DNA of 64,000 bases, from positions 1 through 64,000 of the forward strand of contig JAIXWR010000001.1 of NCBI GenBank assembly GCA_027491155.1, in the 5' to 3' direction. This stretch comes from Verrucomicrobiaceae bacterium (GTDB lineage Bacteria > Verrucomicrobiota > Verrucomicrobiia > Verrucomicrobiales > Akkermansiaceae). A model generated the notes under the pieces. That model was given only the letters and a program-made list of their open reading frames with translations. It did not search any database and was not told where the DNA came from. Made by a program: the position numbers and the translations under genes. This document shows positions 28,924-37,653 of this stretch, in pieces (position 1 is the first letter of the stretch; the number at the start of each line of letters is the position of its first letter).

Positions 28924-29514
28924 TCACTCCCAATAGTCCTGCAGCTTCGACTGCAGGTGGAGGTGGGCATAATGCAGACGTGATCGAACGGTCCCTTCCG
29001 ATGTCTTCAGGATCCGGGCGATCTCGGCATGGGGGATGCCTTGGATGTCGAACATGGTGACCACGGTTCTGTGGGCTTCTGACAGGCTCAGCATCGCTTC
29101 GTTCAATCTTTTCTGGAGCTCGTGGAGCTTGCTCTGCTTCTCCGGGTTGGCCATGTGGCTCGAATCGATCAAGGCCGGGTCCTGCTGCACGCTTGAATCC
29201 AGCTCGTTGAGACTCATCCCGCCGCGGCGCTTCCTTTTCTTCAGGAAGTTCAAGGTCATGTTCACCGCGATCTGATAGATCCAGGTGTAGAAGCTCGACT
29301 GGCCGCGGAATCGCGGCAGGGACTGGTAGGCCTTGGCGAAGATCTCCTGGAGCAAATCGTGGGTGTCCTCCTTGTGGGAGGTCATGTTGTAAACGAGGCC
29401 GTACAGCTTTTCGCCGTACTTGAGAATCAGGGCGTCGAACGCACGGGTGTCGCCGCTGCGGGCGCGCGCCACGAGGTCTTCGTCCGGATCCGGCTGGAGG
29501 GATTCATCCGGCAT
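28924..29514 (-). CDS. ECF-type RNA polymerase sigma factor
   Basis: 196 aa from ATG 29514. Region 2 is ALILKYGEKLYGLVYNMTSHKEDTHDLLQEIFAKAYQSLPRFRGQSSFYTWIYQIAVNMTLNFLKKRKRRGG, very typical of RpoE-like factors. Region 4 is LSLSEAHRTVVTMFDIQGIPHAEIARILKTSEGTVRSRLHYAHLHLQ. Followed by a membrane protein that is probably its anti-sigma factor. Earlier in-frame starts would add 119 residues with no similarity and are rejected. Confidence 0.92.
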   Translation of the reverse strand: MPDESLQPDPDEDLVARARSGDTRAFDALILKYGEKLYGLVYNMTSHKEDTHDLLQEIFAKAYQSLPRFRGQSSFYTWIYQIAVNMTLNFLKKRKRRGGMSLNELDSSVQQDPALIDSSHMANPEKQSKLHELQKRLNEAMLSLSEAHRTVVTMFDIQGIPHAEIARILKTSEGTVRSRLHYAHLHLQSKLQDYWE

Positions 29515-29818
29515 CTTCGGGGTGGTCGGGGGGAAGGTGAACGGCGCGAGGCTACACGGGTGGGACGGACTGTAAAGCAAGGTCCTCCGCCGGGAAACGA
29601 TTCCTTGCGGCATTCCCCGGTCCGCCCCCTGGAAGCAGCGGCTCGCGCAACCAGATCCTAATGGTTCCGGGGACATCGGGACTTCCTGATAATTTTGCTC
29701 GCGAAACGGCAAGGATCCAGTTAGGAAATCCCTGCTGTCCCACAGCCCCGCCCCACCGGCAATGCCACCCGCCACCGAGCACACCCACCACATCAAGATC
29801 CGCAGCACCCAGCTTGAG
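29515..29818. other. Intergenic region between divergent sigma and coiled-coil genes
   Basis: About 300 bp that should carry promoters for both directions. I could not pick out convincing -35/-10 boxes, RNA structure or repeats. Part of it (29762-29818) would be coding if the downstream gene starts at the earlier ATG. Confidence 0.4.
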
Positions 29819-30382
29819 ATGAATCCCGGCCTACCCGCCGGGGCGAAGCCGGGTGAAGACGTCGAAGGCAAGCTGCGCGCCGCTCAGGTGCAACTCGAGC
29901 AACTCCAGCACCAGCGCGAGGAGCTCGAACGCCAGAAGCAGGAAGTTGAAGCCCTCAACGTCCGCAAGCGCGAGTTCATCTCCTCCCAGGTGGAATTGAG
30001 CGAACGCCTGTCCGCCACCCTCACCCGCATCGACCGCGAGGTGTATGAGATGCGCCAGGAAATCGACGACCTCGAGCAGTGCCGCGCCTGCTTCGCCGGA
30101 CACCTCGGCAAGATCGAGAAAATCAACCCCGACGCCTGGACCCGCGAAAACCTCGCGACCTCGCTGGAACGGGCGATGGCGGTGATCGATCACGCCGACG
30201 ACGAGTTCGCCCAGGCCGCCGAGCACTTTTCGCGTTCCCGCAGCGGGAACCTCTTCAACGGGGTCAAGGCCCGCCGGGTGATGTCCGGCGACTTCGGCCG
30301 GCAATTCCGCAACGGCCTGGCCTACAACATGCCGGTTCTCATTCTCGGCAGCATCGCCCTGATCGTCTATCTGCTGAAATGA
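29819..30382 (+). CDS. Coiled-coil protein with C-terminal membrane anchor
   Basis: 187 aa from ATG 29819 (an in-frame ATG at 29762 would give 206 aa). A long coiled coil (about 15-100, GKLRAAQVQLEQLQHQREELERQKQEVEALN..., later REVYEMRQEIDDLEQC) leads to a tail anchor (NMPVLILGSIALIVYLLK). Its stop overlaps the start of the next gene (ATGA). No family recognised; the pair probably form a membrane-tethered complex, judged only from their coupling and similar build. Confidence 0.65.
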   Translation: MNPGLPAGAKPGEDVEGKLRAAQVQLEQLQHQREELERQKQEVEALNVRKREFISSQVELSERLSATLTRIDREVYEMRQEIDDLEQCRACFAGHLGKIEKINPDAWTRENLATSLERAMAVIDHADDEFAQAAEHFSRSRSGNLFNGVKARRVMSGDFGRQFRNGLAYNMPVLILGSIALIVYLLK

Positions 30383-30726
30383 ACCTCACCATGCGCCTTT
30401 CCCGAAGCCACCCGGACGCCGGGCAAGCCGATCTCGAAGAACTCAGGATCCTCGAGGAACGAAAGCGCGCGCTCGAGGCCCAGATCCAGAGCATCAGCGC
30501 GGAGCCGGAGAAAATCCTCCGCGAAGCCCAGGAGCAGGCCGCCACCCTGCCGCCGCCCGACGACCTCGCCGACAGGCGGCGCTTGCGCGAGTTCGAGGAA
30601 GTGGTCTCGCGCCGACAGGTCCGCAACGAACGTCGCACCCAGGGCCGCAGCCTCCTGCTCCTGATGCTCCTGCTGGCCGCGACCGCCCTGCTGACCTCCT
30701 GGGTGGTGAAGCTGTTCCTCGCCTGA
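30379..30726 (+). CDS. Small coiled-coil protein with C-terminal membrane anchor
   Basis: 115 aa. A charged helical N-terminus (LEELRILEERKRALEAQIQSI) and a C-terminal membrane segment (SLLLLMLLLAATALLTSWVVKLFL) give the same tail-anchored plan as the preceding gene, with which it is translationally coupled. No known domain. Convergent with the E2 gene, 12 bp away. Confidence 0.6.
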   Translation: MNLTMRLSRSHPDAGQADLEELRILEERKRALEAQIQSISAEPEKILREAQEQAATLPPPDDLADRRRLREFEEVVSRRQVRNERRTQGRSLLLLMLLLAATALLTSWVVKLFLA

Positions 30727-30738
30727 TCCTTTTCCGGA

Positions 30739-31971
30739 TCAGAGCCGCTCGGGCTGTTGGAGCAACTCGGCCACTCGGGTGAGCAGCATGCCGGCCCCGC
30801 CGCCGTCGACCACGCGGTGATCAAAGGTGACCACGAGTTCCGCCTCGGTCACCGGCAGGAAGGCCTCGACCTGATCGCTCCAAACCGGCTTCTTCACTCC
30901 GGCGCCCAAGCCGAGGATCAGCGTCTCGTTCGGCAGCGGGATCGGGGTTCCCGAGGTGAGGCCGAAAGTCCCGAAGTTGGTGACCGTGGCAATCCCGCCG
31001 CGCAGGTCGTCCTCGGAAAGCCGGCGGCGGCGACCGCGCTCGACCATTTCGGCGTACTCGTTGGTCAGGTCGAAAAGCGATTTCTGATCCACCTTGCGCA
31101 GCACCGGCACCACCACGCCGTCCTCGACCTGCACCGCGACGCCGATGTCGAAGGCCCGCGGATGGACCACCTTCTGCCCGATCAGGAAGCCGGCGCTGGC
31201 GGGATCCTCGGACAGCGCGAGCGCGAAGGCCCTCAGGACGTAGAGTGTCAAACCCGGCTTGGGCTCCTGGCCGCGGCGGTGCTCCAGCACGCGGTCGAGC
31301 CGCACCGGGCGACCGACCGTCGCCAGCGGGCGGGTCCAGCTCCGCCGCATCGCATCGGCCACCGCCAGGCGCATCGGCGAGGCATTGCTGCTCGGCCAGG
31401 TGTTGATGTAGTCGAGGAACTTCTCCAGGTCCTCCACCGTGACCCGGCCGCCGGCACCGGTGCCGGCCACCGCGGAGATATCGGCCTCGCGCAGGCCCAT
31501 CTCGTTCATCCGGGCCCTCATCCGGGGCGAAATGTAATGCGCTCCCATGGTTCCCGCAGGCACCGGAAGTCCCTTCACGCTGGGCACCACCGCCGGAGCT
31601 TCCTCGTACGAATCGTCGTCGAGCGCGAAGTGCAGGTTCTTCTCCTGTTCCTCCGGCGATGCCGCGGCGGCGGTCCGGCGGTCGGCGGCCGCTTCCATGG
31701 TGTCGACGCCGGTTCGCGCCACCTCGTCCTCGGTGACCTCGAGCAAGCCCAGCAAAGTCCCCACCGAGTAGGTCTCCCCTTCCCTGGCAATGATCTCCTT
31801 GACCGTGCCGCGGCAAAGGGTGGTCACCCCCATGGTGGCCTTGCTGGTCTCGACCTCGATGATTTCCTGATCGGCCTGAACCGCGGCACCGACCGCGATG
31901 CCGATGCGGACGACGGTCGCCTCGGCGATCGATTCACCGAGCTGCGGCATGAGGATGGGAACGGTGGGCAT
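30739..31971 (-). CDS. 2-oxoacid dehydrogenase dihydrolipoyl acyltransferase (E2)
   Basis: 410 aa. An N-terminal lipoyl domain has the lipoylated Lys44 in VETSKATMG; a peripheral-subunit-binding domain follows at about 146-188 (HYISPRMRARMNEMGLREADISAVAGTGAGGRVTVEDLEKFL); the catalytic domain ends with FDHRVVDGG (His about 385). The E1 genes are directly upstream on the same strand, so this is the last gene of an E1alpha-E1beta-E2 operon. E3 (dihydrolipoamide dehydrogenase) is not in the window. Pyruvate, branched-chain or acetoin specificity is not resolved. Confidence 0.9.
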   Translation of the reverse strand: MPTVPILMPQLGESIAEATVVRIGIAVGAAVQADQEIIEVETSKATMGVTTLCRGTVKEIIAREGETYSVGTLLGLLEVTEDEVARTGVDTMEAAADRRTAAAASPEEQEKNLHFALDDDSYEEAPAVVPSVKGLPVPAGTMGAHYISPRMRARMNEMGLREADISAVAGTGAGGRVTVEDLEKFLDYINTWPSSNASPMRLAVADAMRRSWTRPLATVGRPVRLDRVLEHRRGQEPKPGLTLYVLRAFALALSEDPASAGFLIGQKVVHPRAFDIGVAVQVEDGVVVPVLRKVDQKSLFDLTNEYAEMVERGRRRRLSEDDLRGGIATVTNFGTFGLTSGTPIPLPNETLILGLGAGVKKPVWSDQVEAFLPVTEAELVVTFDHRVVDGGGAGMLLTRVAELLQQPERL

Positions 31972-32008
31972 CGGGAAAGATGTGGGATGGCGGGTGGAAG
32001 ACGGGAAA

Positions 32009-32977
32009 TCAGAAGGACAGAAGCTCCCGGAGCGCGAGACAGATCGATTCGGGGGTCGGGCGGTGCGCCGCCCAGAGCTTCGGATGGTAGGGCACCGGGG
32101 TGTCGCGGGAATTCAAGCGCCGCGGCGGGGCATCGAGCAGGTGGAACCCTTCGGCGCAAACCCGGGCCACGACCTCGGCGGTGACACCGCCCCAGGGGAA
32201 GGCCTCGCCCAGTGCCAGCAGCCGGCCGGTGCGGGCGATGCTGGCGAGCACGGTGTCGATATCGAGCGGCTTCACCGAGCGCAGGTCCACGACCTCGATC
32301 TCCCAGCCGCCCTCGTCCTTGAGACGCTCGGCGGCGCGCACCGCCTCGTGCACCATGGCGCTGTAGGCCACCACCGTCGCGTGCTTGCCGGGCCGGGTGA
32401 TGCGGGCCTTGCCGATCGGCAGCCCGTCGCCGTTGATGCGCGGGGCCTTGAGCCAGCGGTAGAGAAACTTGTGCTCGCAATAGACCACCGGATCGTCGAG
32501 GCGGACCGAGTCGATCAGCATGTGATAGGCATCCGCCACGGTCGCCGGCGTCACGACCACCAGCCCGGGGTAGTGGGCGTAGATGGCTTCCATGCTCTGG
32601 CTGTGGAAGGGTCCGGACCCCGGGGTCCCGCCGGAGGGCAGCCGGACGGTGATCGGTACCGGCACGCCGGTGCGGTAGAAGTGCGTCGCCGCCTGGTTGA
32701 CGATCTGGTTGAAGGCGATCGACGAGAAGTCGGCGAACTGCATCTCGACGATCGGCCGCATCCCTTCGATCGCCGCGCCGACCGCCATCCCGACCATCGC
32801 GTCCTCGCTGATCGGCGAGTCGAGCACCCGGCCGGGAAAGGCCTCGGCCAGCCCCTTGGTCGCTTTGAAAGCCCCGCCGAACTTGGAAATGTCCTGACCG
32901 TAAAGGAAGACCCGCGGGTCCTCGCGCAGCAGCGTTTCCTGCGCCTCGCGGATGGCATCGATATACGTCACGCTCAT
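32009..32977 (-). CDS. 2-oxoacid dehydrogenase E1 component, beta subunit
   Basis: 322 aa from ATG 32977. Transketolase-type pyrimidine-binding and C-terminal domains: TYIDAIREAQETLLREDPRVFLYGQDI, SPISEDAMVGMAVGAAIEGMRPIVEMQFADF and LPSGGTPGSGPFHSQSMEAIYAHYPGL, with YCEHKFLYR later. It begins 2 bp after the E1alpha stop and pairs with it to form the ThDP site. The open frame continues far upstream but that part is antisense noise over E1alpha. Confidence 0.92.
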   Translation of the reverse strand: MSVTYIDAIREAQETLLREDPRVFLYGQDISKFGGAFKATKGLAEAFPGRVLDSPISEDAMVGMAVGAAIEGMRPIVEMQFADFSSIAFNQIVNQAATHFYRTGVPVPITVRLPSGGTPGSGPFHSQSMEAIYAHYPGLVVVTPATVADAYHMLIDSVRLDDPVVYCEHKFLYRWLKAPRINGDGLPIGKARITRPGKHATVVAYSAMVHEAVRAAERLKDEGGWEIEVVDLRSVKPLDIDTVLASIARTGRLLALGEAFPWGGVTAEVVARVCAEGFHLLDAPPRRLNSRDTPVPYHPKLWAAHRPTPESICLALRELLSF

Positions 32978-32979
32978 TG

Positions 32980-34002
32980 TCAAATCCCCCCTCCCGGTTC
33001 GCTCGAGCACGCCCGCCAGTCCTCGCTCCACGGATCCGGCGTCGGCTCCTGCTGGGCCTGCGCCACCGCCGCTTGCACCTCGTCGGTGAACCGGTTCTTC
33101 CACTGCTCGATCTCGTCCACGCTCGCGTAGCCCTGCTCGATCATCTGGATGATGCCGGTCTCGAGGCAATCCCGGCCGAGCTGGCTCTGCCGGAGCGCGC
33201 CGGGAACGTAGCTCCCGTCGTCGTGCTCGCCGTGGCCGCTCAAGCGCAGCAAGCGCGCCACCACCATCTGCGGCCCGCCGCCTTCCCGCGCCAAACGCAC
33301 CGCGCGGCCGATCACACGGACACAGGCCAGCAGGTCGGTGCCATCGACCGAATGCCCGCCGACCCCGTAGCCCTTGGCCCGGTCCAGCAAATCGGCGCAG
33401 GCGAATTGGCGGTCGTTCGGCGTCGAGTAGGCGAACTGGTTGTTGCCCACGACCACCACCAGCGGCAGCCGCTCGACCGCCGCCATGTTGATCCCTTCGT
33501 GAAAAGCTCCGGTCGAGGTCGCCCCGTCGCCGACGCAGGTCGCACCGACCACGCCCGCCAGCGTTCCCTTCAAGCGGCGCGCCAACAGCATCCCGCCGAC
33601 CACCGGAACCTGTGCGCCGAGGTGGGAAATCATCGCCGGCATTCCCTCCCGCGGCCGCCCGCGGTGGATGTTGCCGTCCCGCCCTTTCATCGGCCCGAGC
33701 ACCGATCCGAGGTAGGTCCGGGTGCAGTCGATCAACGGCTCGCCGAAGGCCGTCCGTCCCGCCTGGTCGCGGATCAGCGCGGCGAAGATGTCGCGGCCTT
33801 GGATCAGGGAAGCTCCCAGCGCGGCGCTCACCGCCTCCTGGCCTTTGCCCAGATAGACGCCGCCGACGATCTTGCCCGCCTTGTAGAGGCTCGACAGCTT
33901 GCTTTCCAGCAGGCGCGCCTTGAGCATCGCCTGAAACACGTCGCGCACGTGATCGCGGTCCAAATCCACGCTGGTCCTCTCGGCTTCCTCGGTCTCCGGC
34001 AC
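32980..34002 (-). CDS. 2-oxoacid dehydrogenase E1 component, alpha subunit
   Basis: 340 aa. The ThDP-binding motif GDGATSTGAFHEGINMAAVERLPLVVVVGNNQFAYSTP is intact, as is the phosphorylation-loop-like LRLSGHGEHDDGSYVP. Decarboxylates a 2-oxoacid and transfers the acyl group to the E2 lipoyl arm. First gene of the E1alpha-E1beta-E2 operon. The sequence is closer to the branched-chain/acetoin type of heterotetrameric E1 than to homodimeric AceE. Confidence 0.92.
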   Translation of the reverse strand: MPETEEAERTSVDLDRDHVRDVFQAMLKARLLESKLSSLYKAGKIVGGVYLGKGQEAVSAALGASLIQGRDIFAALIRDQAGRTAFGEPLIDCTRTYLGSVLGPMKGRDGNIHRGRPREGMPAMISHLGAQVPVVGGMLLARRLKGTLAGVVGATCVGDGATSTGAFHEGINMAAVERLPLVVVVGNNQFAYSTPNDRQFACADLLDRAKGYGVGGHSVDGTDLLACVRVIGRAVRLAREGGGPQMVVARLLRLSGHGEHDDGSYVPGALRQSQLGRDCLETGIIQMIEQGYASVDEIEQWKNRFTDEVQAAVAQAQQEPTPDPWSEDWRACSSEPGGGI

Positions 34003-34121
34003 GCGGCGAGGCTAACCAAGCCTGCCGCGGACCCGCAACCGCTTTCGTGGGGGGACCCGCGGCGAGCCGATTTCGGGCTGTCATCCCGGCCCTTCCCGAC
34101 CCCAGAAAAGAGCCGCTGCCC

Positions 34122-34487
34122 ATGGCCCGATCCACCGCTTTCGCCCGCATCCGTGCCGAGGTGATCCGCCTCACCGGCCTGATCCCGCCGGGGCGATTCA
34201 CGACCTACGGATCGATCGCCACCCACATGAACTGCAACCCGCGGCACGTGGCCTACGTGCTGGCGCGCCTCGACGAGGCCGAAAGCGCCGCCCTGCCCTG
34301 GCATCGCGTCGTCGCGGCGGACGCAAGGATCAGCCGGGGCATGGACCCCGCACTCGCCGACCGCCAGAGGGAGCTGCTCCGGTCCGAGGGCATCGAATTC
34401 GACGCGAACGGTTGCATCCGGAATGCCGACCACCATTTCCACGTCGTCGGGCTCCGGAGGGATATCCGCTGGAGCGACCCGCCCTGA
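34122..34487 (+). CDS. atl: Alkyltransferase-like protein (MGMT-type DNA-binding domain)
   Basis: 121 aa from ATG 34122. The fold of the O6-alkylguanine-DNA methyltransferase C-terminal domain is clear (IPPGRFTTYGSIATHMNCNPRHVAYVLARL, ISRGMDPALADRQRELLRSEGIEF). The acceptor Cys of PCHRV is replaced by Trp60 in PWHRV, the mark of ATL proteins, which bind O6-alkylguanine without removing it and hand it to nucleotide-excision repair. Single gene, divergent from the E1 operon, 42 bp before the XylR-type gene. Confidence 0.88.
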   Translation: MARSTAFARIRAEVIRLTGLIPPGRFTTYGSIATHMNCNPRHVAYVLARLDEAESAALPWHRVVAADARISRGMDPALADRQRELLRSEGIEFDANGCIRNADHHFHVVGLRRDIRWSDPP

Positions 34488-34529
34488 TTTCCCTCGTCAG
34501 CCGCCCGCCCTCCACCTACGCCATCCCCC

Positions 34530-35678
34530 GTGCGGCACGTCGCGGTCATCATCGAAACCTCCACCCAATACGGGCGGAACCTGATCCGCGGGATCGCCCG
34601 CTTCGGCCGCCTCCACGATTGGCAGCTCCATTTCGAATACCGCGGCAAGACCGCCGCCGAACCCGACTGGCTCGCCGACTTCAAAGGCGACGGCGTCATC
34701 ACCACCAGCCCCGACCAGCGGCATTCGAAGGCCCTCCGCGAACAAGGCATGCCGGTGATCGACCTGCAGGGCACGCTGGTCGATCCGGCCGGCGAGCATC
34801 TGATCGTCGACAGCGACCACAGAGCCGTCGGCCGGCTGGCGGCGGAGCACTTCATGGAAAAGGGCCACCGTCACTTCGCCTTCCTCGGCTACAGCGACCA
34901 GAGCGTCTCGCGCGAGCGGGAGATCGGCTTCACCGAAGCCCTCGCCGCCCGCGGCCACAAGCCGCTGCGCCACCACACGCCGGAGCGCAAGGCCCGCACC
35001 TTCGAAGCCCTCCACCGCGGCGACGAGATCTTCATCGCCTCCCTGCCCAAGCCCTGCGCGCTTTTCTGCTGCTGGGACGAGGTCGCCTTCCGCGCCGTCC
35101 AGTCCGCGCTCGAGCAAGGCATCGCCGTGCCGGAAGACCTGGCCGTGCTCGGGGTCGACAACGATCCGGTGTTCTCCGGCACCTCGCGGATCCCGCTTTC
35201 GAGCATCGATCCCGACATCATCCGGATGGGCTTCCTCACCGCATCCTGGCTCGCCGAAATGATGGAGGGCAGGCCCCTTTCCAAGATCAAGCTCGAGCGC
35301 CTGGTCCCGCCGAAAGGCCTGATCGTCCGCCAGTCCACCGCGCTCGATGCCATCGAGGACCCCGTGGTCCGCCGCTTCCTGGAACTGCTCCGCCAGCAGC
35401 GACCCGGCCTGCTCACGATCGAGGAACTCGCCCGCGACTGCCACGTCTCGCGCCGCCTGCTGGAACAGCGGGTCAAGGCGGCCACCGGCAAGACCCCGCG
35501 CCAGTTGCTCAGCCAGACGCTGGTCGATGCCATTCAACGATTCCTGTCCCAGACCGACTACACCCTGGCCCACGTCGCGGAGCTGCTCGGATTCGAGCAC
35601 GCGGAGCGCCTGAGCCATCTTTTTCGCAGGCAAACCGGCATGACCCCGGGCGAATACCGTAAATCCACGGGTACCTAG
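34530..35678 (+). CDS. XylR-type transcriptional regulator (LacI-like sensor with AraC HTH)
   Basis: 382 aa from GTG 34530. Residues about 3-270 form a LacI/periplasmic-binding-like sugar sensor (VAVIIETSTQYGRNLIRGIARF, VDSDHRAVGRLAAEHFMEKGHRHFAFLGY, VLGVDNDPVFSGTSRIPLSSIDPD). Residues about 280-380 are an AraC double HTH (TIEELARDCHVSRRLLEQRVKAATGKTPRQLL, YTLAHVAELLGFEHAERLSHLFRRQTGMTPGEYR). This hybrid is common in Verrucomicrobiota and Planctomycetota as a carbohydrate regulator. The gene it controls is not evident nearby. Confidence 0.88.
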   Translation: MRHVAVIIETSTQYGRNLIRGIARFGRLHDWQLHFEYRGKTAAEPDWLADFKGDGVITTSPDQRHSKALREQGMPVIDLQGTLVDPAGEHLIVDSDHRAVGRLAAEHFMEKGHRHFAFLGYSDQSVSREREIGFTEALAARGHKPLRHHTPERKARTFEALHRGDEIFIASLPKPCALFCCWDEVAFRAVQSALEQGIAVPEDLAVLGVDNDPVFSGTSRIPLSSIDPDIIRMGFLTASWLAEMMEGRPLSKIKLERLVPPKGLIVRQSTALDAIEDPVVRRFLELLRQQRPGLLTIEELARDCHVSRRLLEQRVKAATGKTPRQLLSQTLVDAIQRFLSQTDYTLAHVAELLGFEHAERLSHLFRRQTGMTPGEYRKSTGT

Positions 35679-35824
35679 CGGTATTTACAACTTCGCAAAA
35701 TCGCAAGGCAGGTTCCCGTCTTCATAATGCGGGGGAAATCGGGCGGGACTAGGTTCCTCTCACCGGCGCGAGTTCGCCAACCGGTAAAAAAAACCAAGAT
35801 CCCGACCTCGAACCACCAAAAAAA

Positions 35825-35896
35825 ATGTCCGTTCCCTCAGCCATCTCATTCCCGGTCAATTCAGGATCCACCCAGCAGAACGGCACCCGCCGTTGA
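35825..35896 (+). CDS. Candidate small ORF (23 aa) before a terminator
   Basis: ATG preceded by a run of seven to eight A and no Shine-Dalgarno. The 23-aa product starts MSVPSAISFPVNSG and ends in two Arg. Its stop lies 21 bp before a strong terminator, so a short independent transcript seems to end here. It may be a leader peptide, a small RNA with a chance ORF, or the tail of the regulator transcript. Confidence 0.25.
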   Translation: MSVPSAISFPVNSGSTQQNGTRR

Positions 35897-35917
35897 TCGC
35901 GCCCCCCCTTTCCCGAG

Positions 35918-35950
35918 CGCCGGTCCTTCTCCCGAGGGACCGGCGTTTTT
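35918..35950 (+). terminator. Rho-independent terminator
   Basis: Stem CGCCGGTCC / GGACCGGCG, 10-base loop, then TTTTT. It is 240 bp after the regulator stop and 90 bp before the peptidase start, so it separates the two transcripts. Confidence 0.85.
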
Positions 35951-36038
35951 CGTTTCCCGGGGAAGCATTCCGGGCCCTTCGAGAGGCCCGGTCTCTTCCA
36001 TCGACAAGCCCGCACTTCGCGCTAGTTTCCCGCCCCAT

Positions 36039-37538
36039 ATGCGCCCGTCACTGCTCGCCCTCGCCCTGCTCGCCGGTTTTGCCCACGCCAACGAAAAACC
36101 CGCACCACCCCCGGAGAAAAAGCCGGAAGCCGCCAAGGAGAAAGCCTCCGAGCCGGTGACGCGCGACGGTTCGGTGACCATCGATGGCAAGAAGATCGAC
36201 TACCAGGTCGTCACTTCGAAGCTGGTGCTGGAAAAGGACGACGGAGCCGCCCGCGCCTCCGTCTTCCACGTCAGCTACCTGAAAAAGAACGCTGGCGATC
36301 TCTCCAAGCGCCCCGTCCTCTTCGCCTTCAACGGCGGTCCCGGATCGTCCGCGGTCTGGCTGCACCTCGGCACCCTGGGCCCGAAGCGCGTCGATCTTCC
36401 CGGCGACGGCACCAGCGCCCCGGTTCCCCCGGCACGGCTGGTCCCGAACGAATTCTCGATCCTCGACGTCGCCGACCTCGTTTTCGTCGATCCCGTCTCC
36501 ACCGGTTACAGCCGGATTGAAAAGGACGGCAAGCCGGAGGAATTCCACGGGGTCGAGGGCGACGTGGAGTCCCTCAGCGACTTCATCCGCCGCTGGATCA
36601 CCGACAACAAGCGCTGGTCCTCGCCGAAGTACCTGCTCGGCGAATCCTACGGCGGCATCCGCGTCGCCGGACTTTCCGCCCAGCTCCAGTCGCGCTTCGG
36701 GATGTCGCTCAACGGCGTCGTGCTGCTTTCCTCGCTGCTCGACTTCCGCACCCTGTCAGCGTCCCAGGGCGACGACCTTTCCTACAAGGTCTTCCTCCCG
36801 CTCTACACCTCGGTCGCCCACTTCCACGGGAAGTTGAAAGGCGACCGCAACGAACTGCTCAAGCAGGCCCGGGAGTTCGCCGGCGGCGACTACGCCGTCG
36901 CCCTGCTGGCCGGCAGCGCGCTCGATCCCGCCAAGCGCCAGGCCGTCGCCGAAAAGCTGTCCGCCCTCACCTCGCTGCCCGTGCCGCTGATCCTCGAGGC
37001 CAACCTGCGGATCGACCCCACCCGCTTCCGCGGCGAACTGCTGCGCAAGGAAGGCAAGGTCGTCGGCCGCTTCGACGCCCGCGTCGCCTGGCCCACCACC
37101 GATCCCGCTTCGGACTACCCCGAATACGATCCCTCTTTCTCCCTCGCGCTCGGGGCCTACTCCACCACCATGCTTTCCTACCTCGGCGACGAACTCGGCT
37201 GGAAAGAGGACTCCCCCTACGAGATCCTCACCGGCAAGGTGCACCCTTGGAAAATGGGCAGCGGCAACGGCCACGTGAACATGACCGGCCGGCTCGCCAC
37301 CGCCATGCGCGACAACCCCCACCTGCGCGTGCTGGTGCAGGGCGGCCTCACCGACCTGGCCACCCCGCCGGAAGGGATCCTCTACTCCCTCGGCCACATG
37401 CTCGACCTCCCCGAAGCCGCCCGGAAAAACATCGTCTACACCGAGTACGAGGCCGGCCACATGTTCTATCTGAACCCCCCCGACCTCGCCAAGTGCCGCA
37501 AGGACCTGGTCGAGTTCATCACCGCCGGCCAGCCCTGA
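36039..37538 (+). CDS. Secreted S10 family serine carboxypeptidase
   Basis: 499 aa with a signal peptide (MRPSLLALALLAGFAHA) followed by a Pro/Lys/Glu-rich linker. Family S10 alpha/beta-hydrolase: the oxyanion region FAFNGGPGSSAVWLHLGTLGPKRV, the nucleophile Ser203 in GESYGG, the Asp in GGLTDLATPPEG and the His in EAGHMFY are all present. Cleaves single residues from peptide C-termini, probably in the periplasm. Bacterial S10 proteins are less common than eukaryotic ones but regular in this phylum. It has its own transcript after the terminator at 35918-35950. Confidence 0.9.
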   Translation: MRPSLLALALLAGFAHANEKPAPPPEKKPEAAKEKASEPVTRDGSVTIDGKKIDYQVVTSKLVLEKDDGAARASVFHVSYLKKNAGDLSKRPVLFAFNGGPGSSAVWLHLGTLGPKRVDLPGDGTSAPVPPARLVPNEFSILDVADLVFVDPVSTGYSRIEKDGKPEEFHGVEGDVESLSDFIRRWITDNKRWSSPKYLLGESYGGIRVAGLSAQLQSRFGMSLNGVVLLSSLLDFRTLSASQGDDLSYKVFLPLYTSVAHFHGKLKGDRNELLKQAREFAGGDYAVALLAGSALDPAKRQAVAEKLSALTSLPVPLILEANLRIDPTRFRGELLRKEGKVVGRFDARVAWPTTDPASDYPEYDPSFSLALGAYSTTMLSYLGDELGWKEDSPYEILTGKVHPWKMGSGNGHVNMTGRLATAMRDNPHLRVLVQGGLTDLATPPEGILYSLGHMLDLPEAARKNIVYTEYEAGHMFYLNPPDLAKCRKDLVEFITAGQP

Positions 37539-37653
37539 CGCCATCGCGGGAAAGGATGAACGGCCCTCATTCTCCCGGTGCCGAATTTGCACGGTTCCGC
37601 CGCTGCGACACCGCCGCCTTGGCAGGCGCGCGGCTTCAAAAACGCGCGTCACG

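Larger units (their letters stand above)
35679..36038. other. 360-bp intergenic region between regulator and S10 peptidase
   Basis: Lower GC than its surroundings in the first half, with two A-runs near 35791 and 35818. It holds a candidate 23-codon ORF and a strong terminator (both listed separately), and must hold the promoter of the peptidase gene after 35950. Nothing else stands out. Confidence 0.5.

Noticed and set aside
32978-34201. Apparent N-terminal extension of E1beta to a 730-aa protein
   Set aside because: The extension is the E1alpha coding sequence read in another frame; true E1beta starts at 32977.
35653-35688. Inverted repeat (AATACCG/CGGTATT and GTAAAT/ATTTAC) around the stop codon of the XylR-type gene
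   Set aside because: Short arms with a long loop and two competing pairings; could be chance, and no T-run follows.
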